Positions 1-5,611 of a stretch of 5,611 bases of DNA are shown here, piece by piece. Numbering within the stretch: position 1 is the stretch's first letter; each line of letters begins with the position of its first letter. The notes under the pieces were generated by a model, which did not search any database, was not told the origin of the DNA, and saw nothing but the letters and a program-made list of their open reading frames with translations. Origin of the DNA: an uncultured Pseudomonadota bacterium. GTDB lineage: Bacteria > Myxococcota_A > UBA796 > UBA9615. The DNA is taken from NCBI GenBank assembly GCA_937907595.1, contig CALCXL010000871.1:1-5611 (forward strand), in the 5' to 3' direction. A program made the translations under genes and the position numbers.

Positions 1-790
1 CCGCAAGGCTCTCGTCGATGTCCAGGAGCTCGCCCAGGCGCTGCGTGACGAAGAGCAGCCGATCGACGGCGCCCCCCTGCCCTCCCAGGGCGTCGGCGGC
101 CTTGCCCGCGGTCTTGGCCAGGTCCTCGGCGTGGCGCAGCCGCTGGCGTTCGGACTGCAGCTCCTCCATCTCCCCGGGCTGCAGCTTCGCCGACTGGAGC
201 TCCGCGAGCTGGAAGCCCAGGTAGTCCTCCCGGGCCCGCTGCTCCCGCTCCAGGGCGGCCAGGCGGTCGCGCTCGCTGAGGATGTCCCGCAGCGCCCGCA
301 CCGCCTCCCGCGCCGTCCCAGCGGCCTCGTCCAGCTCGCCGAACCGGTCGAGGATGCCCAGGTGGCTGCCCTCGTCCAGCAGGACCTGGTGCTCGTGCTG
401 GGACGCGTAGTCCACCAGCAGGGAGGCCAGATCGCGCAACGCGGACACCGGCGCGGCGCCTCCGCCCACGTAGGCCCGGGAGCGGCCTCCGCGGGTGACG
501 ATGCGACGCAGGAGCAGGCCGTCGTCGTCGTCGCTGAGGCTCAGGTCCAATTCGGCCAGGCGCGCTTCGACCAGGGGGGTGCGATCGAAGAGGGCCTGGA
601 CCTCCGCGGAGTCGCAGCCGGCCCGCACGAGCTCGGCCGATCCGCGCCCGCCCAGCACCAGGCCCAGGGCACCCAGGATGATCGACTTGCCCGCGCCGGT
701 CTCACCGGAAAGCACGTTCAGGCCGGGACCGAACTCCACGGAGACGTCCTCGATGATGGCCAGATCGCGGATGCGGAGCTCTCGCAGCAT
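1..790 (-). CDS. recN: DNA repair ATPase RecN, N-terminal part (cut by window edge)
   Basis: SMC-like ATPase that acts in the cytoplasm in recombinational repair of DNA double-strand breaks. The frame is open from an ATG at 790-788 to the left edge, giving 263 residues of a family usually about 550 long, so the second half with Walker B is outside. The start MLRELRIRDLAIIEDV is typical of RecN. The Walker A motif GETGAGKS is at residues 29-36, followed by a GRSRAYV segment at 102-108 and the characteristic QHEHQ at 131-135. From about residue 150 the sequence turns into charged heptad-like helix (many E, R, L and A), which is the start of the coiled-coil arm. The ATG lies 4 bases after the nadK stop, so translation is probably coupled to nadK. 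nadK-recN adjacency is common in bacteria. No strong Shine-Dalgarno is seen; GGGGAT lies further upstream than usual. No defects are seen in the visible part. Confidence 0.95.
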   Translation of the reverse strand, partial: MLRELRIRDLAIIEDVSVEFGPGLNVLSGETGAGKSIILGALGLVLGGRGSAELVRAGCDSAEVQALFDRTPLVEARLAELDLSLSDDDDGLLLRRIVTRGGRSRAYVGGGAAPVSALRDLASLLVDYASQHEHQVLLDEGSHLGILDRFGELDEAAGTAREAVRALRDILSERDRLAALEREQRAREDYLGFQLAELQSAKLQPGEMEELQSERQRLRHAEDLAKTAGKAADALGGQGGAVDRLLFVTQRLGELLDIDESLA

Positions 791-794
791 GGGC

Positions 795-1646
795 TCAGGC
801 CGATCCCCAGCCCATCTTGCGGCGCAGGATCTCGAAGAAGTCGCTGGACGCCGAGCGCACCAGCCGGGCGACGTGCTCGCTGCGCTCCATACGCACGATG
901 TCGCCGGCCACCAGGGGGAAGCCCTCCTGCCCATCGATGGTCAGGTAGCTGGTGCCACGCGCCTCCAGGATCAGGCACTCCACGGTCGATCCGCCGGACA
1001 GGACCAGGGGCCGGTTGGTGAGCATGTGCGGGCTGATCGGCGCCACCAGGAGCACGTCGGTGGAGGGTTCGATGATGGGCCCGCCCACCGCCAGGCCGTA
1101 CGCCGTGGAGCCCGTGGGGGTGGAGACGATGAGGCCGTCGGCGACGTAGCGGCTGACGAACTGCCCGTTCACCCGGGTCTCGATGCGGATGACCTGCGCG
1201 AGCTCGCCCTTGCCGACCACGATGTCGTTGAAGGCGTGCGAGCGGTACACCGACTCGCCGTCCCGGAGCACCGTCCCCCGGATCATCATGCGCTCCTGCA
1301 CCGTGAAGCGGCCGGCGAGCACCTCCTCCAGGACGGGGAGCATCTGGTCGGGGTCGACGTCGGTCAGGAAGCCCAGGCGCCCCAGGTTCACGCCGAACAG
1401 GGGGACCTTCGATGGGGAGAAGATGCGCGCGGCCAGGAGCTGCGTGCCGTCGCCGCCCAGGACCACGGCCAGGTCCACCTGCTCGTCGAACACGGCGCGG
1501 GAGTAGCCGGCGGGCAGGCCGTTGAGGGCCGCTGCGCCGTCGTCGACCAGCACCGTGTGCCCGCGCTGCGTCAACCAGGCGTGCAGATCGAGGGCCGCGG
1601 CGGCGGCGGTTTGGCTGTCTGGCTTGGCGAGGAGGGCGATGCGCAC
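795..1646 (-). CDS. nadK: NAD(+) kinase
   Basis: Cytoplasmic NAD kinase (EC 2.7.1.23), which phosphorylates the 2'-hydroxyl of NAD with ATP or polyphosphate to make NADP. The product is 283 residues, normal for bacterial NadK. Visible motifs are the phosphate-binding GGDGT at 64-68, NLGRLGFL at 87-94, the N-D pair at 140-141 in AFNDIVV (family NE/ND position), D-G at 170-171, the signature STPTGSTAY at 175-183 and DGQ at 238-240. Start choice: the codon at 1646-1644 is GTG, and the protein then begins MRIALLAKP, matching the usual N-terminal beta strand. No clear Shine-Dalgarno precedes it and no better start is seen upstream. It follows ksgA after a 63-base spacer and is followed by recN after 4 bases. 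All key residues are present, so it should be active. Confidence 0.96.
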   Translation of the reverse strand: MRIALLAKPDSQTAAAAALDLHAWLTQRGHTVLVDDGAAALNGLPAGYSRAVFDEQVDLAVVLGGDGTQLLAARIFSPSKVPLFGVNLGRLGFLTDVDPDQMLPVLEEVLAGRFTVQERMMIRGTVLRDGESVYRSHAFNDIVVGKGELAQVIRIETRVNGQFVSRYVADGLIVSTPTGSTAYGLAVGGPIIEPSTDVLLVAPISPHMLTNRPLVLSGGSTVECLILEARGTSYLTIDGQEGFPLVAGDIVRMERSEHVARLVRSASSDFFEILRRKMGWGSA

Positions 1647-1709
1647 GGCGGGGCCGATCTTAGCTGCGTCGGCGACGCGGGGGGCGGGGCGAGGCGGGGG
1701 GCGGTCGGG
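1647..1709 (-). other. ksgA-nadK spacer with G-run motif and small hairpin
   Basis: This is the longest non-coding stretch in the window. On the plus strand, 1679-1709 carries four runs of three or more G (1679-1684, 1686-1689, 1696-1701, 1707-1709) separated by 1, 6 and 5 bases. That fits the usual G-quadruplex pattern on the template strand; the transcript is correspondingly C-rich. Next to it, on the transcript strand, GCGTC-GCC-GACGC (1678 to 1666) is a perfect 5-bp hairpin with a 3-base loop. No U-tract follows, so this is not a standard intrinsic terminator. It could be a C-rich Rho-type site, a pause site, or simply GC-rich spacer. I see no convincing -35/-10 promoter in it. Confidence 0.4.
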
Positions 1710-2504
1710 CTACGGCAGGGAGCGGGTGAGCGCGATCCAGCCGGCGACGGGGATGTTGTCCGGGCGCACGCCTCCGTCCAGGCCCGCCTCCTGCACCGCG
1801 GCGCGGATGGCGTCGACGTCGTTGGTGAGGCCCGTGGCGTTGATCAGCGAGTTCATCAGCGTCTTGCGGCGCGACTGGAAGCCGCCGTGCACCACCGCGC
1901 GGAAGCGCTCGTAGTCCAGCCCCGCCCACAGGGGCTCGGGGCGCGGCTGCAACCGCACGACGCGGGACTGCACCTTGGGCACCGGGCGGAAAGCGCCGGG
2001 GGGCACGCCGAAGAGGGGCCATACCTCCGCCATCGACTGCACCAGCACCGACAGCGCGCCGTAGGCCTTGGTCCCGTGCACGGCGGCCAGGCGGTTGGCC
2101 ACCTCCCGCTGGAACATCAGCGTGGCGGCCGACACGTCCCCGGACCAGTTCTCCAGCAGGTGCATCGTGATGCGGCCGCCGACGTTGTAGGGGAGGTTGG
2201 CGACCACGCGGTAGGGGCCGGGCACCGGCAGGGCGTCGGGCATCATCTCCAGGGCGTCGCCGTTGACCACCCAGGAGCGATCGTCGTCGGCGAACTGACG
2301 ATCGAGCTGGGCGGCCAGAGCGTCGTCCTTCTCGATGCAGATGTACTGATCGGCCAGGGCGCGCAGGCCCGCGGTGAGCGCGCCGCGGCCGGGCCCGATC
2401 TCCACCACGGTCTCCCCCGCCCGCACGCCCGCGGCGGAGACGATGCGGTCGACCACGGACTGGTCCACCAGGAAGTTCTGTCCGAGGGATCGCTTCGCCT
2501 TCAT
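1710..2504 (-). CDS. rsmA (ksgA): 16S rRNA (adenine1518-N6/adenine1519-N6)-dimethyltransferase
   Basis: SAM-dependent enzyme that dimethylates two adjacent adenines in the 3' terminal helix of 16S rRNA late in small-subunit assembly. Its loss is known to give kasugamycin resistance. The protein has 264 residues, close to the family norm. It shows SLGQNFL at 6-12, the SAM-binding motif VEIGPGRGALT at 34-44, the acidic IEKD at 57-60, a GDAL segment at 82-85, the catalytic NLPYN at 103-107, FQREVANRL at 131-139, FRPVPKVQS at 172-180 and FQSRRKTLMNSL at 209-220. The start is the ATG at 2504-2502, which overlaps the tsaD TGA as ATGA, implying translational coupling. A good Shine-Dalgarno lies 7 bases upstream within the end of tsaD. 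The open frame extends further upstream, but that part is a shadow of tsaD. Confidence 0.97.
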   Translation of the reverse strand: MKAKRSLGQNFLVDQSVVDRIVSAAGVRAGETVVEIGPGRGALTAGLRALADQYICIEKDDALAAQLDRQFADDDRSWVVNGDALEMMPDALPVPGPYRVVANLPYNVGGRITMHLLENWSGDVSAATLMFQREVANRLAAVHGTKAYGALSVLVQSMAEVWPLFGVPPGAFRPVPKVQSRVVRLQPRPEPLWAGLDYERFRAVVHGGFQSRRKTLMNSLINATGLTNDVDAIRAAVQEAGLDGGVRPDNIPVAGWIALTRSLP

Positions 2505-3517
2505 GTGGGCACCTCTCCCAGGGACAGGCCTGGACTCGCGTCCACCGCCATGGACGAGCGCTCGCCCCGGCGCAGCCGCAGCAGCCCTGCGTACCCGATC
2601 ATGGCGGCGTTGTCCGTGCAGTGGTGCCGGGCCGCGCAGTGCAGGCTCCAGCCCTCGGCCTGCGCCGCCTCCTCGAAGGCCGCCCGCAGCCGGGAGTTGG
2701 CCGCCACGCCGCCGGTCAGCACCACGCGCTGGATGCCGTGCACCTTCGCGGCCTTGCGGGTCTTGCGCAGCAGCACGTCGACGATGGCCTCCTGCAGGGA
2801 CGCGCAGAAGTCCGACAGCGCCTGGCCCTCGGGCACGCCGCCGCGCTCCACCTGCTGGCGCACCGCCGTCTTCAAGCCGGAGAAGCTGAACTCGAAGTCG
2901 CCGGAGTGCAGCATGCCGCGGGGAAAGTCGATGGCGGCCCGGTCGCCGCCCTGGGCCAGGCGGTCCACGGCGATGCCCCCGGGGTAGGGCAGGCCCAGCA
3001 GGCGCGCGCCCTTGTCGAAGGCCTCTCCCGCCGCGTCGTCCCGGGTGGCGCCGATGAGCTCGTAGTCGCCGACCCCCTTCGCCAGCACCAGCTCGGTGTG
3101 CCCGCCGCTGACGATCAAGCCCAGGAAGGGGAAGTCCGGCGACTCGGTGTTGATGAAGGGCGCAAACAGGTGACCCTCCAGGTGGTTGACGGCCAGCAGG
3201 GGCAGCCCGCGGCCCAGGGCCAGGCCCGCCGCCCACGACAGCCCCACCAGCAGGCAACCCACCAGCCCCGGGCCCCCGGTGGCCACCACCGCGCCGATAC
3301 CGTCCAGGTCCAGCCCCGCCCGCTCCAGGGCCTGGGCGACGACGCCGTCGATGGCCTCGGTGTGGCAGCGCGACGCGAGCTCGGGCACCACGCCGCCGAA
3401 GACCTGGTGGTCGTCGATCTGCGAGCGCACGACCTCGCCCAGCACCCGACCGTCGGCCGCGATCACCGCGGCGGCGGTCTCGTCGCAGGATGTCTCGATG
3501 GCGAGGAGGGGCTTCAT
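2501..3517 (-). CDS. tsaD: tRNA N6-adenosine threonylcarbamoyltransferase TsaD
   Basis: Transfers the threonylcarbamoyl group from TC-AMP to A37 of ANN-decoding tRNAs (t6A synthesis), working in the cytoplasm with TsaB and TsaE. The product is 338 residues, typical of bacterial TsaD. The ASKHA-fold landmarks are present: LAIETSCDET at 5-14, PELASRCH at 45-52, the metal ligand motif NHLEGH at 111-116 (H112 and H116), the nucleotide-site SGGHTEL at 137-143, RDDAAGEAFDK at 159-169, FSFSGLKTAV at 210-219, GGVAANSRLR at 269-278 and CTDNAAMIG at 300-308 with the metal-binding Asp302. The start is the ATG at 3517-3515, because MKPLLAIETSCDE is the family N-terminus; 43 extra upstream codons in the open frame belong to the end of the selenoprotein gene. 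It sits 34 bases after that gene and overlaps ksgA by 4 bases. No strong Shine-Dalgarno is seen. It looks intact and functional. Confidence 0.97.
   Translation of the reverse strand: MKPLLAIETSCDETAAAVIAADGRVLGEVVRSQIDDHQVFGGVVPELASRCHTEAIDGVVAQALERAGLDLDGIGAVVATGGPGLVGCLLVGLSWAAGLALGRGLPLLAVNHLEGHLFAPFINTESPDFPFLGLIVSGGHTELVLAKGVGDYELIGATRDDAAGEAFDKGARLLGLPYPGGIAVDRLAQGGDRAAIDFPRGMLHSGDFEFSFSGLKTAVRQQVERGGVPEGQALSDFCASLQEAIVDVLLRKTRKAAKVHGIQRVVLTGGVAANSRLRAAFEEAAQAEGWSLHCAARHHCTDNAAMIGYAGLLRLRRGERSSMAVDASPGLSLGEVPT
2512..2519 (-). promoter_or_regulatory. Ribosome binding site of ksgA
   Basis: On the minus strand this reads GGGAGAGG and lies 7 bases before the ksgA ATG, inside the 3' end of tsaD. 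It is the clearest Shine-Dalgarno sequence in the window. It fixes the ksgA start at 2504 despite the longer open frame upstream. Confidence 0.75.
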
Positions 3518-3551
3518 GGCCCCGGAAGATAGAGAGGAAGCAGGGGGCGAT

Positions 3552-5171
3552 CTACGGCTGATGGTCGATCTTGGGCAGGTAGTCCTCGAAGACGAAGCGG
3601 CCCTCGGTCTGCTCCTCCGTGTGGCACTCCATGCACACCGCCTCATTGGGGGTCCGCACGATGTTGCCCTTGCCCGGCTTCGCCAGGTGGTCCTGGCCGG
3701 GGCCGTGGCAGGACTCGCACTGCACGTTGCGCAGGGGCCCCACCTCGGTCGGCGTCTGGGGGCCGCCGGGCTTCCCCGCGCCGGTGGAGTGGCAGCTCCA
3801 GCACTGGTGGTCGAAGTGCCGCTTCTCCTTCATCAGGGTCGCGTAGGCGTGCGCGTGCTTGCTGCCGGTCCAGTCCTTGTACTGGGCGGGGTGGCAGGCG
3901 CGGCACTGGCGGGACGTGACCCAGGGGCCGGTGTTGATCAGCGCCTGCTTGCCGTGATCGCCGGGGGCGTGCCCGTGGCCGTCGTCGCCCAGTTGGGGGC
4001 CCATGGACTCCAGTGTGGCGTCCACCAGGGCCTTCATCTTCGGCTCGTCCTCCAGGGAGGCGCCCATGGGGATCTTGGTGGCCTCGACGCGGTTCGTCGG
4101 TCCCGTGACCTCCTCGGGCACCACCATGTCCTCCACCCGCTTGCGCGCGAAGGTGAGCACCCGCTCCAGCCGCTTCTTCGTGGCCTCGTCCGGGGCCTCG
4201 GCCAGCTGCTGCTCGTAGCGAAGGACCTGGGCCTGCGTGCGCTCCCGCTGGCGGATCGCGGCGTCACGACCCTTGGGATCCGCCCAGCCCTTCGCTCCAG
4301 GCACCAGCACCAGCGTGGCCTGGCCCACGTACTTCGCGCGGCTGCCGGCCTGGAAGATGGCGGTGCCTCCCACGATGGTGGGGCTCTCCATGTGCCGGCG
4401 GTCGTGCCCGCCGAAGATCGCGTCGATGCCCGGCACGGCCGCGGCGATGGCCTTGTCGCCGTCCAGTCCCAGGTGGGACAGGAGGATCACCAGGTCGACG
4501 TTCTGCGCCCGGAGCGCGGCCACGGCCTGGGTGACCGCCGCCGTCGCGGGGAGGATGTCCGCGTCGGTGGGGGAGAACTCCTCGCCGATCGCGCCGGTGA
4601 TGCCGACCTTGAGGCCCCCGCGCTGCACGACCCGGGTGGCGGGGAAGACCAGCTTCCCGCCCTTGTCCGTCAGGTTCGCCGACACGTAGGGCAGCTTGTG
4701 CTCGGCCGCGCCCTCCACCAGGAAGGCCAGGCCGAAGGCCAGATCGCCGTCGCCGGGGTTGAGCGCGTCCAGCCCCAACCGCGCCTGGGAGGCCAGGATC
4801 AGGCCGGCCTTCTGGAGCCGCTGCTCCTTCTCGACCGGGGGGACGTCCAGGTCCTTGAACAGCAGATCCCCCGAGTCGACCTGGAGGATCGACGGGTCCC
4901 GTTCACGGAGCTGGTTGAGGTAGGTCTGTCTCCTGGCGAGTCCGCCGAGGGGGTTCTTCGGTCACCCGCAGGGTTCGATCTCACCGTCGACGTTGTTGGT
5001 GAACACGACGGTCAGCCGGGTGCCGTCCGCCGCGGCGGTGGCCGACGAGCCCGTGGCAGGCGCCGACTTCTCGACGATGGGCTCTTGGGCCGACGTCGTG
5101 TCCTTCGGGGCGTCGCCGCCGCAGCCACCCAGGAGGAGGGCGGCCACGAAGAGCCAGCTAGCGGTTCGCAT
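3552..5171 (-). CDS. UshA-like metallophosphatase-fold / tetraheme cytochrome lipoprotein, probable selenoprotein (TGA = Sec at residue 70)
   Basis: Read through one TGA (4962-4964), this is a 539-residue protein. Residues 1-17 form a lipoprotein signal ending LGGC with lipobox Cys17, and a low-complexity linker runs to about 50. A UshA/5'-nucleotidase-like domain spans about 52-290: FTNNVDG at 57-63, E-P-C-G-U at 66-70, NPLGGLARR at 73-81, DSGD at 99-102, GDGDLAFG at 140-147, SHLG at 232-235 and GGHDRR at 254-259. Several canonical metal ligands are replaced (DxH by N60/D62, GNHE by G-D-G-D, the second His of GHxH by R258), so classical nucleotidase activity is doubtful. A charged helix lies at about 303-350 and a His-rich linker at 396-407. 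The cytochrome c554-like part has CxxCH at 423-427, 457-461, 485-489 and 513-517. The start is the ATG at 5171, with GGAAG 6 bases upstream. It overlaps the TPR gene by 14 bases. Both halves are in one frame, and export and haem domains need each other, which favours Sec over a broken gene. Substrate and function are unknown; a surface or periplasmic redox role is inferred. Confidence 0.85.
4932..4950 (-). promoter_or_regulatory. Putative bacterial SECIS hairpin
   Basis: On the minus strand the fold is CCU, a bulged C, GGCG, loop GACU, CGCC, AGG: seven base pairs with one bulged base on the 5' side and a 4-base loop beginning with G. The loop starts after 19 bases 3' of the TGA. Known bacterial SECIS elements lie within the coding region just after UGA, have a small apical loop with G in the first two positions and a spacing of about 16-37 bases. 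The E. coli fdhF element likewise has a bulged base on the 5' strand a few pairs below a 4-base loop, although that base is U. The hairpin overlaps the conserved PLGGLARR coding motif, so part of its pairing could be incidental. Confidence 0.6.
4962..4964 (-). other. In-frame TGA, probable selenocysteine codon
   Basis: Codon 70 of the UshA-like lipoprotein gene reads TGA between GGG (Gly69) and CCG (Pro71). It is the only stop in a 540-codon frame whose sequence matches one protein family on both sides. Related UshA-like proteins have, from memory, Cys here (P-C-G-C), and TGA is one base away from TGC and TGT. Insertion would need SelB, tRNA-Sec and the hairpin just downstream; the machinery genes are not in this window. 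Confidence 0.82.
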
Positions 5172-5610
5172 CGAGCACTTCCAATCGTCGTCGCGCGCGC
5201 TCCGCGTCGGCCGCCGCGGGGTACAGGCGCACCAGCTCGTCGAAGAAGAGGGCGGCTGCTTCCAGGTCCTGCTTGGTGCCCAGTTCTTCAAAGGCGCGGC
5301 CCTGCATGAACATGGCCCGGGGAGCCCACAGGGCCGTCGCGCCCTTGCGCACAACCTTGTCCTCCGCCTCGATCACCTTCTGGAACTCGGTGATCGCGTT
5401 CTTGAAGCGCTGCAGCTCGAACAGGCACTGGCCAACCAGGAACTGCGCCTCCAGGTAGTGCTCCGAGTCGCGGTTCTTGCGCAGGTACTTCTGCAGGAGG
5501 GCGCCGGCCTCGTCCCACTTGCTCTGCTGCACCAGGGCGACCGCGGTGATGAACTCGTCGTCGGCGTCCGCGGGGGCCTCGATCGCCACGGCCACGGCGT
5601 CGTCGTCCAC
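5158..5610 (-). CDS. TPR-repeat protein, YbgF/BamD-like (cut by right edge)
   Basis: Tetratricopeptide-repeat protein of the kind seen at the C-terminus of YbgF/CpoB and in the BamD outer-membrane lipoprotein; such proteins act as periplasmic scaffolds. The frame is open to the window edge. A GTG at 5610-5608 could be a start, but the gene more likely continues outside, so 150 codons are a minimum and any signal peptide is not visible. At least three helical repeats can be seen: FITAVALVQQSKWDEAGALL near residues 20-39, then AQFLVGQCLFELQRFKNAITEFQKV near 55-79, then a third around MFMQGRAFEELG near 102-113. A closing helix contains ADAERARRRLEVL. The spacing of G, A, Y/F and P residues fits TPRs. 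The stop (TAG at 5160-5158) overlaps the start of the selenoprotein gene by 14 bases, which implies translational coupling. The exact family is not settled and no enzymatic motif is seen. Confidence 0.8.
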   Translation of the reverse strand: MDDDAVAVAIEAPADADDEFITAVALVQQSKWDEAGALLQKYLRKNRDSEHYLEAQFLVGQCLFELQRFKNAITEFQKVIEAEDKVVRKGATALWAPRAMFMQGRAFEELGTKQDLEAAALFFDELVRLYPAAADAERARRRLEVLDANR

Positions 5611-5611
5611 G

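Noticed and set aside
1666..1678. Intrinsic terminator after ksgA
   Set aside because: The hairpin has only 5 bp and is not followed by a U-tract on the transcript strand.
495..2987. 830-codon open frame on the plus strand
   Set aside because: It lies antisense to recN, nadK, ksgA and tsaD, all of which have clear family motifs. Its translation is Arg/Ser/Ala/His-rich without recognisable domains, which is typical of shadow frames in GC-rich DNA.
2505..3257. Longer ksgA product starting upstream of 2504
   Set aside because: The extra frame is an out-of-frame reading of tsaD, rich in Arg, Gly and Pro, while MKAKRSLGQNFL is the family N-terminus and has a good ribosome binding site.
3518..3551. 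Promoter or terminator between the selenoprotein gene and tsaD
   Set aside because: Only 34 bases, with no hairpin and no convincing -35/-10 pair seen.
4779..4964. Pseudogene, or two separate genes (69-residue lipoprotein plus leaderless cytochrome starting at TTG 4778)
   Set aside because: The family sequence continues in the same frame directly after the TGA (PKNPLGGLARR, VDSGD), no other defect is present, and the TTG lies inside the conserved domain. Recent nonsense mutation or sequencing error cannot be fully excluded from this window.
3186..5309. 707-codon open frame on the plus strand
   Set aside because: It is antisense to tsaD and the selenoprotein gene, with no recognisable domain. 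It arises because stop codons are rare opposite GC-rich codons.

Overview
The window is a compact, GC-rich, single-direction gene cluster. All six genes are on the minus strand, so the order of transcription runs from the right edge to the left: a TPR-repeat protein (cut by the right edge), a lipoprotein with a UshA-like metallophosphatase-fold domain and a tetraheme cytochrome domain, tsaD, ksgA (rsmA), nadK and recN (cut by the left edge). Spacing is tight: a 14-base overlap, a 34-base gap, a 4-base ATGA overlap, a 63-base gap and a 4-base gap. The layout reads as one operon or two closely packed ones. The lipobox signal, the periplasmic multiheme domain and the YbgF/BamD-like TPR protein point to a Gram-negative bacterium with respiratory cytochromes. 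A deltaproteobacterial-type lineage or a high-GC FCB-related candidate phylum would fit, but nothing in the window fixes the taxon.

The most notable feature is in the second gene. It is split by one in-frame TGA (4962-4964), and reading stays open in the same frame on both sides. Translated through, it gives a 539-residue protein with the TGA at residue 70 in the context E-P-C-G-U-P-K-N-P-L-G-G-L-A-R-R. Related UshA-like proteins, as I recall them, carry Cys at this position. A hairpin with a bulged base and a 4-base loop starting with G lies just 3' of the TGA, with its loop 19 bases away, as expected for a bacterial SECIS element. The secretion signal lies before the TGA and the four CxxCH haem sites lie after it, so only a read-through product can be exported and loaded with haem. 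I call it a selenoprotein, by inference.

The rest is conserved housekeeping: TsaD (tRNA t6A37 synthesis), KsgA (16S rRNA dimethylation), NadK (NADP synthesis) and RecN (double-strand break repair). The only non-coding stretch of note is the 63-base ksgA-nadK spacer, which holds a G-run motif of quadruplex type on the plus strand and a small hairpin. No RNA genes, mobile elements, CRISPR arrays or clear intrinsic terminators were seen. The long plus-strand open frames are antisense shadows of the GC-rich genes.
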